Assembly (NCBI GenBank): GCA_015075725.1
Contig: JABTTV010000001.1
Span: 620,001 to 684,000 of the forward strand
From: Anaerolineales bacterium
GTDB taxonomy: Bacteria; Chloroflexota; Anaerolineae; Anaerolineales; Villigracilaceae
Direction of reading: 5' to 3'
DNA length: 64,000 nucleotides
Part shown: piece after piece, positions 44,783 through 53,567 of the stretch
Layout: each line of letters begins with the position of its first letter
Numbering within the stretch: position 1 is the first letter of the stretch
Made by a program: the position numbers and the translations under genes
Notes under the pieces: model-generated
Databases searched by the model: none
What the model saw: only the letters and a program-made list of their open reading frames with translations
Told to the model about the DNA's origin: nothing

Positions 44783-44855
44783 TGCCCCCAGGGGAATTCG
44801 AATCCCCGTTTAAGCCTTGAGAGGGCTTCGTCCTGGGCCACTAGACGATGGGGGC
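44783..44855 (-). tRNA. tRNA-Glu (anticodon CTC)
   Basis: Complete 73-base cloverleaf: acceptor GCCCCCA / TGGGGGC, D-arm, anticodon stem AAGCC / GGCTT with loop CTCTCAA (anticodon CTC), T-arm GGGGA-TTCGAAT-TCCCC, discriminator A. The CCA end is not encoded. Confidence 0.93.
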
Positions 44856-44874
44856 GAGAGCGGGCGAGATTGTA

Positions 44875-46848
44875 TCATCCCGATTTTGAATCGTCAACGA
44901 AGACGTGAATTTCCCTCGGTCCATGCACGCCGATGGTGAGCGTCATTTCGATGTCCGCCGTGCGCGATGGTCCGGTAATGAAGACGGCGTTTTTGCCTTT
45001 AGTCATTTCAATCGCATCCAGCAGGGATGGGACGATGTCGCTCGACCTCAGAACTGCAATATGGATTTCGGGCAAGAGCGATCCATACAATTCCTCGTCC
45101 GCCGCCAAAACGGACCCGGTATCTGCCAGCCCAGCCCAAGCCTTCGTCACGCCAACAGTGAGGGACGGGTCGGGCTTGGGAGTAAAGTCGATTCCTGAGC
45201 GGCGCAAAAGGGTTTCGTCCAACACGTTTGGTTGAAGATAGAATTTTTGGACACCTTTCGATTTTAGATATTCGAGGATCGATTGAGTTGGATTCTTTGT
45301 TTGGTACACATTGCCGGAAAGGGTGTTAAGTTCGGTAGTAAATTGAACGAGTAAATTCGGAGGTTGGGTGGCTTGGACAATCACAGATTCTTTGGCAATA
45401 TTGATCTGTGACCTGACCTCCCTATCCACCAATTCCGTTTTCCTATATCTCCCCCGAAACGTCTTGTCCGCAAAGCGCGGCAAATCCTTGCTGAACCCCC
45501 AACCGGTGAACGCAGGCAGATGAACCCATTCGGAACGGGGGGAGAGCAGATGGGTTCCGACCGAAGCCAACTTTTGCGAGAGGGCAAACAGCTTCGGCTG
45601 TGTCGCGAGGCGGGCGTACATCTTCAAGGATATCTTTGTCAACCAGTTCAAGCCGACCCCTTCTTTTTTCTTGTTATCAGCCTGGCCCGCCCTTACTCTT
45701 GTCAACAATTTCGGCAGGTCAATATCCACGGGGCAGGCGTCCTTGCAAGCGCCGCAAAGGGATGAGGCCTGGGCAAGATGGAAATAATTTTCGCCGAACA
45801 AACCCGGTGAGACGACCGAACCGATCGGACCGGGATATGGCGCTATGGTTTTATCCCTGCCAATGTAGGCATGGCCGCTCAACTCGCGGAAGACCGGGCA
45901 GGCATTGAGACATGCACCGCAGCGAATGCAGTAAAGCGATTCTTTTAGCGGCGAATTGCGAACCTTGTTTCGCCCGTTATCGAGGATGATGAGGTGACGG
46001 GTTTGACCCGGAAGCGGTTTGTGAATCAATTGGGTATAGACGGTGATCTTTTGCCCGGTCGCCGAGCGCGGCAGGAGCGAAAGCATGAGCGCGAGATCGT
46101 TGAGATTGGGAACAAGGCGTTCCATGCCCATCAACGCGATATGAGTCTTGGGAAGGGTCGTGACCATTCGTCCGTTGCCCTCATTGGTGACGATACAAAT
46201 GCCGCCCGATTCAACCACTCCGAAGTTGACCCCGCTGACACCGATATCGGCAGTGAGAAAAACTTCACGCAAGACCTTCCGGGCGGTGGCGGTGAGAGTG
46301 GGAATGTCCTCGCTGTATGGGATGCCGATCTTTTCGTGGAAGAGCTGCGCGACCTGCTCTTTTTTTAGATGCACCGCCGGTGTGATAATGTGACTGGGTC
46401 GTTCATGACGCAGCTGCACGATATATTCGCCGAGATCGGTTTCGACGACACGAATGCCTTCTTTTTCAAGCGCGTGGTTCAGCCCGATCTCCTCGCTGAC
46501 CATGCTCTTGGATTTGGCGACAAGAATTTCTGGCAATTGCTGATTGGTAATTGATTTGGTAATTTTCAAAACAATATCGATTGCTTCATTTGCATCTTTT
46601 GCCGTGTGGACGATGATGCCGTTGGCTTGGGCGTTGACAACGAATCGATCCAGGTATTCCGGCAGGCGTTCGATCGCGTCAGCACGGACACGATGCGCAC
46701 GCTGGCGCCTTTCGCGCCAATCGGGGATCGACTCAAAGGCAGCGGCTTTACCATTGAGTCGACGCTCGGAGTTATTATCCAACGCGACTTGGAGGGTTTC
46801 GTTTTCAATCGATTCGCGGATGCGCGCGCGGAAAGATGTGTTACTCAT
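44875..46848 (-). CDS. LutB-LutC fusion, lactate utilisation iron-sulfur protein
   Basis: 657 residues. Residues about 1-440 are LutB/YkgF: a LUD domain (VAKSKSMVSEEIGLNHALEKEGIRVVETDLGEYIVQL, 'GVNFGVVESGGICIVTNEGNGRM') and a ferredoxin-like part with 'CIRCGACLNACPVF' and 'CGACKDACPVDIDLPKL'. Residues about 460-657 are a second LUD domain of LutC/YkgG type (GSVLAADEELYGSLLPEIHIAVL, 'ITGPSRTADIEMTLTIGVHGPREIHVFV'). LutABC oxidises L-lactate to pyruvate and passes electrons to quinone; here B and C are one polypeptide. Overlaps the methyltransferase gene by ATGA; lutA is upstream. Confidence 0.9.
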   Translation of the reverse strand: MSNTSFRARIRESIENETLQVALDNNSERRLNGKAAAFESIPDWRERRQRAHRVRADAIERLPEYLDRFVVNAQANGIIVHTAKDANEAIDIVLKITKSITNQQLPEILVAKSKSMVSEEIGLNHALEKEGIRVVETDLGEYIVQLRHERPSHIITPAVHLKKEQVAQLFHEKIGIPYSEDIPTLTATARKVLREVFLTADIGVSGVNFGVVESGGICIVTNEGNGRMVTTLPKTHIALMGMERLVPNLNDLALMLSLLPRSATGQKITVYTQLIHKPLPGQTRHLIILDNGRNKVRNSPLKESLYCIRCGACLNACPVFRELSGHAYIGRDKTIAPYPGPIGSVVSPGLFGENYFHLAQASSLCGACKDACPVDIDLPKLLTRVRAGQADNKKKEGVGLNWLTKISLKMYARLATQPKLFALSQKLASVGTHLLSPRSEWVHLPAFTGWGFSKDLPRFADKTFRGRYRKTELVDREVRSQINIAKESVIVQATQPPNLLVQFTTELNTLSGNVYQTKNPTQSILEYLKSKGVQKFYLQPNVLDETLLRRSGIDFTPKPDPSLTVGVTKAWAGLADTGSVLAADEELYGSLLPEIHIAVLRSSDIVPSLLDAIEMTKGKNAVFITGPSRTADIEMTLTIGVHGPREIHVFVDDSKSG

Positions 46849-47552
46849 TTATTAACCCCAATGTACAGACCGCGTCCGCTCAGCCCCTTCTTGTTATAGA
46901 CAGTTTTCAAGCCTGCGGACTCGAAAGCCCCCATATACTCCTCATGAGTAAACAACCCCATGATGTGATTTTCCATGAAGTACCTGACGCCTTTTATATC
47001 GCCAACCATGTAATGGAATTCGAGGAGAGAGGTATTTCCCTTCCTGCTGGAATAACTGATCCGGGCGACCTTGAAATCCGGGGTTTCAGCATGCAATGAA
47101 CGGACACTGCCTTGTTTCCAATCGACCGGCGAAAACCATGGCTCGACAAGCAATACTCCGCCGGGGAGGAGATGCCTTGCCATGGTCTTGATTGCCTTCG
47201 TCATTCCAGGTCTGGTCTTCACATAACCAATGGAACTAAAAAGGCAGACAACGGCATCGAATCGTTTGCCGAGCTCGAAATCGACCATGTTCCCGCGGTG
47301 GAATTTCAATTTTGGAAATTTCGCGCGGGCGATCTTCGACATCGCCGGGTCGATATCCAAGCCTTCATATTTGTAATACTTCCTCAAAACCTCGGCATGA
47401 GCGCCGGTTCCGCAGGCGACATCGAGCAAGGAATTTTTGATCGTCCGTTTGTATTTCTGGATGACTATATGCGCCGCTTCAGCCTCCGCGGCATAATCCT
47501 TGCCCAAGGCTTCATAGAGAACGTCGTAGTATTTTTCCGATTTTGCGAACAT
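46845..47552 (-). CDS. Class I SAM-dependent methyltransferase
   Basis: 235 residues. Motif I 'SLLDVACGTGAHAEVLRKYYKYEGLDIDPAM', post-I 'FHRGNMVDFELGKRFDAVVCLFSSIGYVKT' and 'HLLPGGVLLVEPWFSP' are typical of the Methyltransf_25/DesVI-like small-molecule methyltransferases. The substrate is not evident. It is inserted between lutA and the lutBC fusion and coupled to the latter, which is unusual for a lactate operon. Confidence 0.82.
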   Translation of the reverse strand: MFAKSEKYYDVLYEALGKDYAAEAEAAHIVIQKYKRTIKNSLLDVACGTGAHAEVLRKYYKYEGLDIDPAMSKIARAKFPKLKFHRGNMVDFELGKRFDAVVCLFSSIGYVKTRPGMTKAIKTMARHLLPGGVLLVEPWFSPVDWKQGSVRSLHAETPDFKVARISYSSRKGNTSLLEFHYMVGDIKGVRYFMENHIMGLFTHEEYMGAFESAGLKTVYNKKGLSGRGLYIGVNK

Positions 47553-47564
47553 GAGATCACCCGG

Positions 47565-48290
47565 TCAACGTGAATTCAAAACTTCTGCAATATGGATCAC
47601 TTTTTGATCCTTCTTCAACCGTTTCAAGCCGCCCAGGATGTGCATCAGGCAGCCCGCATCGGTGACGACGAGCGTGGGAGCCTGGGTCTTTTCAAGATTG
47701 GATATTTTGCGCTTCAACCATTCCGCCGAGAGTTCCGGGTGCTCCACAGACATGATCCCGCCGAACCCGCAGCATTCATGCTCATTGGGCAGTTCCACGA
47801 GAGTCGCGCCTTCGACGTTTTGAAGCAGGGTCCTAGGCTGTTTATCCACGTTGAGTCCGCGCAGGGTATGGCAGGAAGGATGATACGTGAGCAATCCCTC
47901 CCATTTCGCGCCAACATCGGTGATACCGAGTTTATCCACCAGATATTCGGTAAATTCAAAGACGCGCCTGCCAAGCATCTCCGCGCGCGGATACCATGCC
48001 GCATCATCGGCAAATAACTCAAGGAGATTATGCCGGAAATGATGTGCGCAGGAACCGGAGGGGATGACGATCTCGTCGCGGGTTTTTTCAAAGACCTTGA
48101 TGGTATGTTCCGCGATCATGCGCGCATCGTTGCGCAGACCGGCGTTGAATTGCGGCTGACCGCAGCAGGTTTGTTCGGGTGTGAAATCCACGTCCACGCC
48201 GAGACGGTTCAGAATCTCGACAACGGCTTCACCAGTCTGCGGGAAGAACGAATCGGTCAGGCATGTGATGAAGAGTTGGACAGAGGGCAC
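47565..48290 (-). CDS. lutA: LutA-type (Fe-S) oxidoreductase, lactate utilisation
   Basis: 241 residues with two cysteine-rich CCG domains: 'EQTCCGQPQFNAG' and 'HECCGFGGIMSVEHPELS', each preceded by a lone cysteine (ITCLTDSFFP; SCHTLRG). This is LutA/YkgE, partner of LutB and LutC in L-lactate oxidation and related to heterodisulfide reductase subunits. GTG 48290 is chosen: it starts just before the conserved 'VQLFITCLTDSFFP' and lies six bases after a TATAAT box. The frame extends about 47 codons upstream, but that part is not family-like. Confidence 0.85.
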   Translation of the reverse strand: MPSVQLFITCLTDSFFPQTGEAVVEILNRLGVDVDFTPEQTCCGQPQFNAGLRNDARMIAEHTIKVFEKTRDEIVIPSGSCAHHFRHNLLELFADDAAWYPRAEMLGRRVFEFTEYLVDKLGITDVGAKWEGLLTYHPSCHTLRGLNVDKQPRTLLQNVEGATLVELPNEHECCGFGGIMSVEHPELSAEWLKRKISNLEKTQAPTLVVTDAGCLMHILGGLKRLKKDQKVIHIAEVLNSR

Positions 48291-48296
48291 GGTCGG

Positions 48297-48302
48297 ATTA
48301 TA
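48297..48302 (-). promoter_or_regulatory. TATAAT -10 box, leaderless lutA start
   Basis: TATAAT six bases before the GTG start of lutA on the minus strand, without a ribosome site. This supports the short lutA start. Confidence 0.5.
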
Positions 48303-48505
48303 AAGCCAATAGAGGTTCCTCAATGCTGCAAAAGGGACGGGAAAATAAAAATCCTGGTCAATGCCAATTAGCATTTCGCGGACCATCCACCCAAAGGCGC
48401 GCTTAAAACGAAGACTCTCGTTGTCGTCCAAAATAAGACTTCCTGCAAAAGCCTAATTTTCAAATAAGCATTGGAAATAAACATAATCAACCCCGAATTT
48501 AATTT

Positions 48506-48577
48506 GGGACGCGGACGAGCGCAGATTTACGCGGAAAAGGTATAAAAATCCGCGTTTTCAGCGTTTATCAGCGTCCC
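48506..48577. repeat. Long imperfect intergenic palindrome
   Basis: About 70 bases with ends GGGACGC / GCGTCCC and inner CGCGGA / TCCGCG blocks, between lutA and leuS. Looks like a dispersed intergenic repeat; no open frame. The rest of the gap before lutA holds nothing recognised. Confidence 0.55.
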
Positions 48578-48595
48578 ATTTGTTCTTAAAAACGA

Positions 48596-48628
48596 ACTCA
48601 CCCGCGAAACCTTAATTTCGGGGTGAGT
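48596..48628 (-). terminator. Terminator of leuS
   Basis: ACTCACCCCGAAA / TTTCGCGGGTGAGT hairpin on the minus strand followed by a T-rich stretch; nearly the same hairpin as after the cyclase gene. Confidence 0.8.
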
Positions 48629-48664
48629 CATGCTACTGTGCGGTTAAGTCATTTTGAAGATTGG

Positions 48665-51406
48665 TTAAACGACCACGCTCACCAGCCTGCCTTTCGCCAC
48701 GATGACTTTCCGCGGCTCCTTCCCTTCCAGATACCGCCGGACTCCCTCTGAAGCCAGCGCTGCGGACTTGATCTCCTCCTCGCCCGCATCAGACGCGACC
48801 GTGATTCGGTCCCGCACCTTGCCATTGACCTGGACAGGGATCTCGATCGTATCCTCCTTTGCGGCGGACTCATCCACATTAGGCCACTTCTGCTGATGGA
48901 TCGAATACGGCTTGCCCAGATGATTCGTCCACAGTTCTTCAGTGATGTGCGGCGCAACCGGAGCCATCATTTTCAGATAATATTCCTTCGCCTCCTCCCA
49001 CTCCGGCGTTCCGGCCGCACCTGCCTCGCGCGCCTTGTACATTTCGTTCGACAGTTCCATCAACGATGAGATGACCGTGTTGAACTCAAAATTCTCGAAG
49101 TCATGCGTCACACGTTTCAAGGTCTGGTGAACCTTTCGGCGTAGATTCTTTTTCGCCTGGTCAGAGGCAGCCCCGGCTGAGTCTGACGCGCCATATGGGT
49201 CCGTGAACAGGGTCCACACGCGGCGCATCCAGCGCGCGATACCCTCGATGCCGTTCGAATCCCACGGCGCGCCTTGCTGCCAGCGGGCGAAGAACATCAA
49301 GTACGCGCGCACCGTGTCTGCGCCATAGCGCTGAACCAACACATCCGGCGCGACCACGTTGCCGCGGCTCTTGGACATTTTGCGGTTGTCCTCCGCCAGC
49401 ACCATGCCCTGGTTTCGCAATTGCATCACAGGCTCATTCCCTTCGGTGATGCCCAAGTCACGCAACGCCTTGTGGAAGAAGCGGAAATATAACAGGTGCA
49501 TGTTGGCGTGCTCGCTCCCACCCGTGTATGTGTCAACCGGCATCCAGTAGTTATATTCAGCCTCGTCGAACGGCGCCTGGTCGTTGTGCGGGCTCAGGTA
49601 GCGCATGTGATACCACGACGAGCACATGAACGTATCCATCGTATCCGTTTCGCGCACCGCATATTCACCGCACACGGGACAGGTGGTGTCCTTCCATGTC
49701 GGATGGAACTTCAATGGCGATTCGCCCGTAGGTTTCCACTCGTCGATATCTTCGGGCAACAGCACGGGCAGTTGATCGTCGGGCACGGGATTCCATCCGT
49801 GCGTTTCGCAATGCACCATTGGAATCGGCGCGCCCCAAAATCGCTGGCGCGAGATCAGCCAGTCGCGGTAACGATAATTCACATCGCGTTTGCCGATTCC
49901 TTTTTGTTCCAGCCATTCGGTCACCGCTTTGATGGCGGGGTTCGCCATGCCCTTGTCGTTCGTCGCGCGCGTTCCGTTGAACGGACCCGAATTGATCATT
50001 ACGCCTTCGTGTTCGTGCGCGGCTTCCATCGTATCGCCGTTCAACTCGACGCCTTCGGGTTGAATCACGGGGATCACCTTCAGACCAAACTTGCGCGCAA
50101 ATTTAAAGTCACGCTCATCGTGCGCAGGGACCGCCATGATCGCTCCCGTGCCGTATGACATCAACACATAATCCGCAACCCAGATCGGAATGCGCTCATC
50201 ATTAACGGGATTGATCGCATAACCGCCGGTGAAAACTCCCGTCTTCTCCTTATCCTTCGCCTCGCGCTGGATGTCGGTCTGTTTCTCGGCTTGAGCCTTG
50301 TACTCGCTGACGGTTTGTTGATTCTCCGGCGTGGTGACCTTATCCACCAGCGGGTGCTCGGGCGACATGACCATGAAGGTCGCGCCCCACAGGGTATCCG
50401 GCCGGGTGGTGAAGATCTCTATGGGGTCGCCCGCCTCCGTCTTGAAGATGACCGAGGCGCCTTCACTGCGGCCGATCCAGTTCGTCTGCGAGACCTTGAT
50501 GAACTCGGGCCAGTCGATGCCGTCGAAGCGCAGTAATTCATCGGCGTATTTCGTGGCTTTGAAGAACCATTGCTCCAATTCCTTTTTAATCACAGGTGTT
50601 CCGCAGCGTTCACAAACCCGTTCATCACCTTTGACCTGTTCGCGCGCCAGGGTCGTATTGTCCTTCGGGCACCAATCCACGGTGGCTTTCTTTCGGTATG
50701 CCAGGCCGTGTTTGTACAACTGGATGAAGAACCATTCGGTCCACCTGTAATACTCAGGCTCGGACGAGACCGCTTCGCGTTCCCAATCGAACATCGCGCC
50801 CATCGTTCGCATTTGTTTGCGCATCCGTTCGATATTTGCGTACGTCCACTTCTTCGGGTGGATGTTATGTTTGATCGCCGCGTTTTCCGCATTCAGACCG
50901 AACGCATCGAAGCCCATTGGGAACAGCACGTTATATCCCTGCATCCGCTTGAAGCGCGCGCGCGCGTCGGGTGGAGTCATCGAAAACCAGTGACCGATGT
51001 GCAGGTCGCCGCTGGGATAGGGCAGCATGGTCAGCGCATAATGCTTGGGCTTGCTCTCATCCATTACCGAGCGATACAATTTGTCCGCCTCCCATTTCGC
51101 CTGCCAGTTCGGCTCATATACGCCGGGGTTGAAGGAAATATCCTTCACCTGTTTCTGCCCTTTTGCCGGTTTCTCAACAGGCATGATCGCTTTCGGCCTT
51201 TCAGTCACGGGTATGATGGCTCCGCCCGGCGCAGGGATGATCGCCTTGGGAACGGAAGTTTTCTTTGCCTTCGGAGAACCTGTCTTCTTTACGTTCTTGA
51301 CCGCTTTATTCGCGACGGCGGATCTCTTCTTAACAACCTTTGTCTTCTTCGGTTTGACAATCTTTTTTATCGTCTTTTTTACTGTTTTCTTTTTTCTGGT
51401 TGCCAT
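48665..51406 (-). CDS. leuS: Leucyl-tRNA synthetase with Lys-rich N-terminal extension
   Basis: 913 residues. Charges tRNA-Leu. The catalytic core begins at about residue 97 with 'YEPNWQAKWEADKLY', followed by HIGH-type 'PYPSGDLHIGHW', the CP1 editing domain (TRPDTLWGATFMVMSPEHPL), zinc-finger cysteines, and the KMSKS loop 'DNRKMSKSRGNVV'. The first 75 or so residues are very rich in Lys, Ala and Val (ATRKKKTVKKTIKKIVKPKK), like a histone-H1-type tail, absent from ordinary LeuRS. The ATG at 51406 begins this tail; the first eight codons of the longer frame lack support. Expression is controlled by a T-box leader. Confidence 0.95.
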   Translation of the reverse strand: MATRKKKTVKKTIKKIVKPKKTKVVKKRSAVANKAVKNVKKTGSPKAKKTSVPKAIIPAPGGAIIPVTERPKAIMPVEKPAKGQKQVKDISFNPGVYEPNWQAKWEADKLYRSVMDESKPKHYALTMLPYPSGDLHIGHWFSMTPPDARARFKRMQGYNVLFPMGFDAFGLNAENAAIKHNIHPKKWTYANIERMRKQMRTMGAMFDWEREAVSSEPEYYRWTEWFFIQLYKHGLAYRKKATVDWCPKDNTTLAREQVKGDERVCERCGTPVIKKELEQWFFKATKYADELLRFDGIDWPEFIKVSQTNWIGRSEGASVIFKTEAGDPIEIFTTRPDTLWGATFMVMSPEHPLVDKVTTPENQQTVSEYKAQAEKQTDIQREAKDKEKTGVFTGGYAINPVNDERIPIWVADYVLMSYGTGAIMAVPAHDERDFKFARKFGLKVIPVIQPEGVELNGDTMEAAHEHEGVMINSGPFNGTRATNDKGMANPAIKAVTEWLEQKGIGKRDVNYRYRDWLISRQRFWGAPIPMVHCETHGWNPVPDDQLPVLLPEDIDEWKPTGESPLKFHPTWKDTTCPVCGEYAVRETDTMDTFMCSSWYHMRYLSPHNDQAPFDEAEYNYWMPVDTYTGGSEHANMHLLYFRFFHKALRDLGITEGNEPVMQLRNQGMVLAEDNRKMSKSRGNVVAPDVLVQRYGADTVRAYLMFFARWQQGAPWDSNGIEGIARWMRRVWTLFTDPYGASDSAGAASDQAKKNLRRKVHQTLKRVTHDFENFEFNTVISSLMELSNEMYKAREAGAAGTPEWEEAKEYYLKMMAPVAPHITEELWTNHLGKPYSIHQQKWPNVDESAAKEDTIEIPVQVNGKVRDRITVASDAGEEEIKSAALASEGVRRYLEGKEPRKVIVAKGRLVSVVV

Positions 51407-51489
51407 TCTTACCTCATTTAATAAGTGCATGGTTGGGGTTGCAGTGTCAGGTGATGTTCACCCTTTATCATCAGGGAATCACAAAGAAG

Positions 51490-51530
51490 ACCCGCAAGCC
51501 TGTCCTGAGCCTCGTCGAAGGGTAAGGGAC
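51490..51530. repeat. Dispersed repeat in the leuS leader (CCTGTCCTGAGC..TCGAAGGG type)
   Basis: GCCTGTCCTGAGCC-TCGTCGAAGGG belongs to a type of short imperfect palindrome common between genes in many bacteria. It lies between the T-box terminator and the leuS start codon. A degenerate relative (GCGCTGAGCGTTGTCGAAGCG) lies at about 25.31 kb. Confidence 0.5.
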
Positions 51531-51639
51531 CCTGCTTCCAGAAATTTCGTTCGATGTTCATGCGTGCCTCCTTTAAGGATCGGACGACGGGCGGTGAACT
51601 TTTGCCAATCGAAAGTTCTACTGGAATCCATCGTCAAAA

Positions 51640-51678
51640 AATAAAAATGCCTTCATCCACATCAGGGACGAAGGCATT
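51640..51678 (-). terminator. T-box terminator
   Basis: Stem AATGCCTTCGTCC / GGATGAAGGCATT followed on the minus strand by TTTTATTTTTT. It competes with the antiterminator formed by the T-box sequence. Confidence 0.88.
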
Positions 51679-51950
51679 GCTCCGCGGTACCACCCGAATT
51701 CGGTTGAAGGTTTGAAGGTCACAAGTTGCAGGTTTTCACCTTGAACATTCGACCTTCCAACTTTCAAACGCTCTCTTTTGCTATAACGGGCTGACCCGCG
51801 GATGACTACATCGCTTCACCATCCAAGTCCTCTTGCGAGAAACAGGCGAGTTCGGTCTTGACCTCCGGCATTTCCGTTTGATGCCGTTGAAGGGCTCTCA
51901 CCTCACTCTCCCTTCTCGCTGACGGAATGACCTACTACTCCTGCCGTGAC
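51640..51950 (-). promoter_or_regulatory. T-box riboswitch controlling leuS
   Basis: On the minus strand: Stem I region with AGCGAGAAGGGAGAGTGA blocks, a CTC triplet (51848-51850, Leu codon) in the expected specifier context GAA-CTC-GCC, then the T-box sequence CGGGTGGTACCGCGG (51682-51696) and a terminator AATGCCTTC / GAAGGCATT with T-run. Uncharged tRNA-Leu should pair with the CTC specifier and the T-box bulge and allow read-through into leuS. Confidence 0.92.
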
Positions 51951-51987
51951 TTTTATCGGGCGGAGAAACTCCGCCCCAACATTTTTG

Positions 51988-52060
51988 TGGACCCAGGGGG
52001 ATTCGAACCCCCGGCCTTCTCAATGCCATTGAGACGCGCTCCCAACTGCGCTATGGGCCC
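51988..52060 (-). tRNA. tRNA-Ala (anticodon GGC)
   Basis: 73-base cloverleaf: acceptor GGGCCCA / TGGGTCC, anticodon stem TCTCA / TGAGA with loop ATGGCAT (GGC), T-arm GGGGG-TTCGAAT-CCCCC, discriminator A. The CCA is not encoded. Confidence 0.93.
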
Positions 52061-52110
52061 GGATGTCAGTGATCAGTTGTTAATTGTTCAGCAAGCAGTT
52101 ACTGAACAGG

Positions 52111-52183
52111 TGGACCTGAGGGGATTCGAACCCCTGACCTTCTCAGTGCGATTGAGACGCGCTCCCAACTGCGCTACAGGCCC
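52111..52183 (-). tRNA. tRNA-Ala (anticodon CGC)
   Basis: 73-base cloverleaf very similar to the neighbouring tRNA-Ala: acceptor GGGCCTG / CAGGTCC, anticodon loop ATCGCAC (CGC, reads GCG), T-arm GGGG-TTCGAAT-CCCC. The two tRNAs are tandem paralogues, about 50 bases apart. Confidence 0.92.
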
Positions 52184-52260
52184 ATCTTCAAAGCGAAGGG
52201 TATTCTACCTGAGGGGTTGGGGAATGTCAAATAAAAAGTGGGGTAAGGCAAATAATGGGT

Positions 52261-53514
52261 CTATGCGAGGGGCAGAAGTACTTTAAAGGTCGAACCTCTC
52301 CCCTTCCCCTCTGACTCAGCCCAGATCGTCCCGCCCTGCGCTTCGATGATTCCCTTTGCGATGGTCAACCCAATTCCCAGCCCGCCGTATTGGCGCGTGT
52401 TCGGCGGCTCGATCTGATAGAACTCTTCGAACACCTTTTGCAGTTTATCCACCGGGATGCCGATGCCGCGGTCCTGCACCCAGATCATGGCTTCTTTGCC
52501 CTGCTCCACAGCGCCGAGCGTGACCTCGCTTTTTTCTGGCGAGAAGCGGATGGCGTTGTTCAGCAAATTCACAATGGCAAGGGTGGTCTTTTCGGGGTCC
52601 ACATTTACGGGGATGGGTTCCTCTCGAAACGCCAGTACAAGCGAAAGGTCCCGCCGAGCCGCGGAGTATTTGATCTCATCCAGCGCAAAATTCAAAACAT
52701 CCTGCAAGGGAATTTTTATTTTTTTCAAAACCATCTCATCCGATTGCAGGAGGGTGAGGTTGCTCATTTCATCGAGAAGTGCGCGCATCTGGGTTGCGGC
52801 GGCAAGCACCTGCCCGGCGTGATCCATGGATTCGCCCTTTGAACTGTCCTGAAGAAAACTGGCATAGCCGATGATGATCCCCAACGGTGTGCGGAGTTCA
52901 TGAGATGCGAGCGAAAGGAAATTACTCTTGATCTCGTTTGTGACGCGAACCTTTTCCAGCGCCTGCTGGCGGGCGCGGAAGAGGCGGGCGTTGTTGATCG
53001 CGATCGCGGCATGCGCGGCAATAACTGATAATACTGTGGCGTCGCTTTCCTTGAAACCACCGTCCCGTTTATTGACCGCCTCCAAAACGCCCATGGTTTG
53101 ATCCTTGATCGGCATCGGCACGCCGAGCAGGGACCGGGTCTTGAATTTGATATGTTCGGAGACAAGGGAATAATGGCGCGGATCCTGCTCCACATTGTTC
53201 AGGATGAGCGGCTGGTTGGTGCGGAAGATGGTGCCCGCCAGGCTGTTATCTATGGGGACGGGAATCTCCGCGAGCTTTGCGGGGTCGGAACCGGTGGCGG
53301 CGGCAAAGAACAGGCGCGGATTTTTTTCATCGTAAAGCAGGATGGAGGCGGCTTCGCAATTCAGCGTCTCGGTCGCGGTGGCTGTGATCAGTTGAAGCAG
53401 TTCATCCAGGTCGAGCGTGGAATTCAATTGGATGCTTAAATCCACGAGGCGCAGGAGAAGTTTCTCCTTGCCCTCGAGATGTTTCAACGCGCCCGTGGTC
53501 GCTAAGGATGGCAT
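52261..53514 (-). CDS. GAF-domain sensor histidine kinase
   Basis: 417 residues, soluble. A GAF domain spans about residues 18-170 (STLDLDELLQLITATATETLNCEAASILLYDE, 'LLGVPMPIKDQTMGVLEAVNK'). Then a short coil, a HisKA domain with phospho-acceptor 'SHELRTPLG', and HATPase with N-box 'NLLNNAIRFSPE', G1 'VQDRGIGIP', F-box and G2 'GLGIGLTIAKGI'. No response-regulator gene is adjacent, so it is an orphan kinase; the GAF ligand is unknown. A TACACT box lies six bases before the ATG, suggesting a leaderless mRNA. Confidence 0.92.
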   Translation of the reverse strand: MPSLATTGALKHLEGKEKLLLRLVDLSIQLNSTLDLDELLQLITATATETLNCEAASILLYDEKNPRLFFAAATGSDPAKLAEIPVPIDNSLAGTIFRTNQPLILNNVEQDPRHYSLVSEHIKFKTRSLLGVPMPIKDQTMGVLEAVNKRDGGFKESDATVLSVIAAHAAIAINNARLFRARQQALEKVRVTNEIKSNFLSLASHELRTPLGIIIGYASFLQDSSKGESMDHAGQVLAAATQMRALLDEMSNLTLLQSDEMVLKKIKIPLQDVLNFALDEIKYSAARRDLSLVLAFREEPIPVNVDPEKTTLAIVNLLNNAIRFSPEKSEVTLGAVEQGKEAMIWVQDRGIGIPVDKLQKVFEEFYQIEPPNTRQYGGLGIGLTIAKGIIEAQGGTIWAESEGKGRGSTFKVLLPLA

Positions 53515-53567
53515 GGATACAGTGTACAGTTTTTTAAAGCGGATTTCAAGTCAAATAACTGTCGGAT

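Noticed and set aside
48291..48431. Upstream extension of lutA
   Set aside because: The extra 47 codons do not resemble LutA, and a -10 box with leaderless spacing precedes the GTG at 48290.
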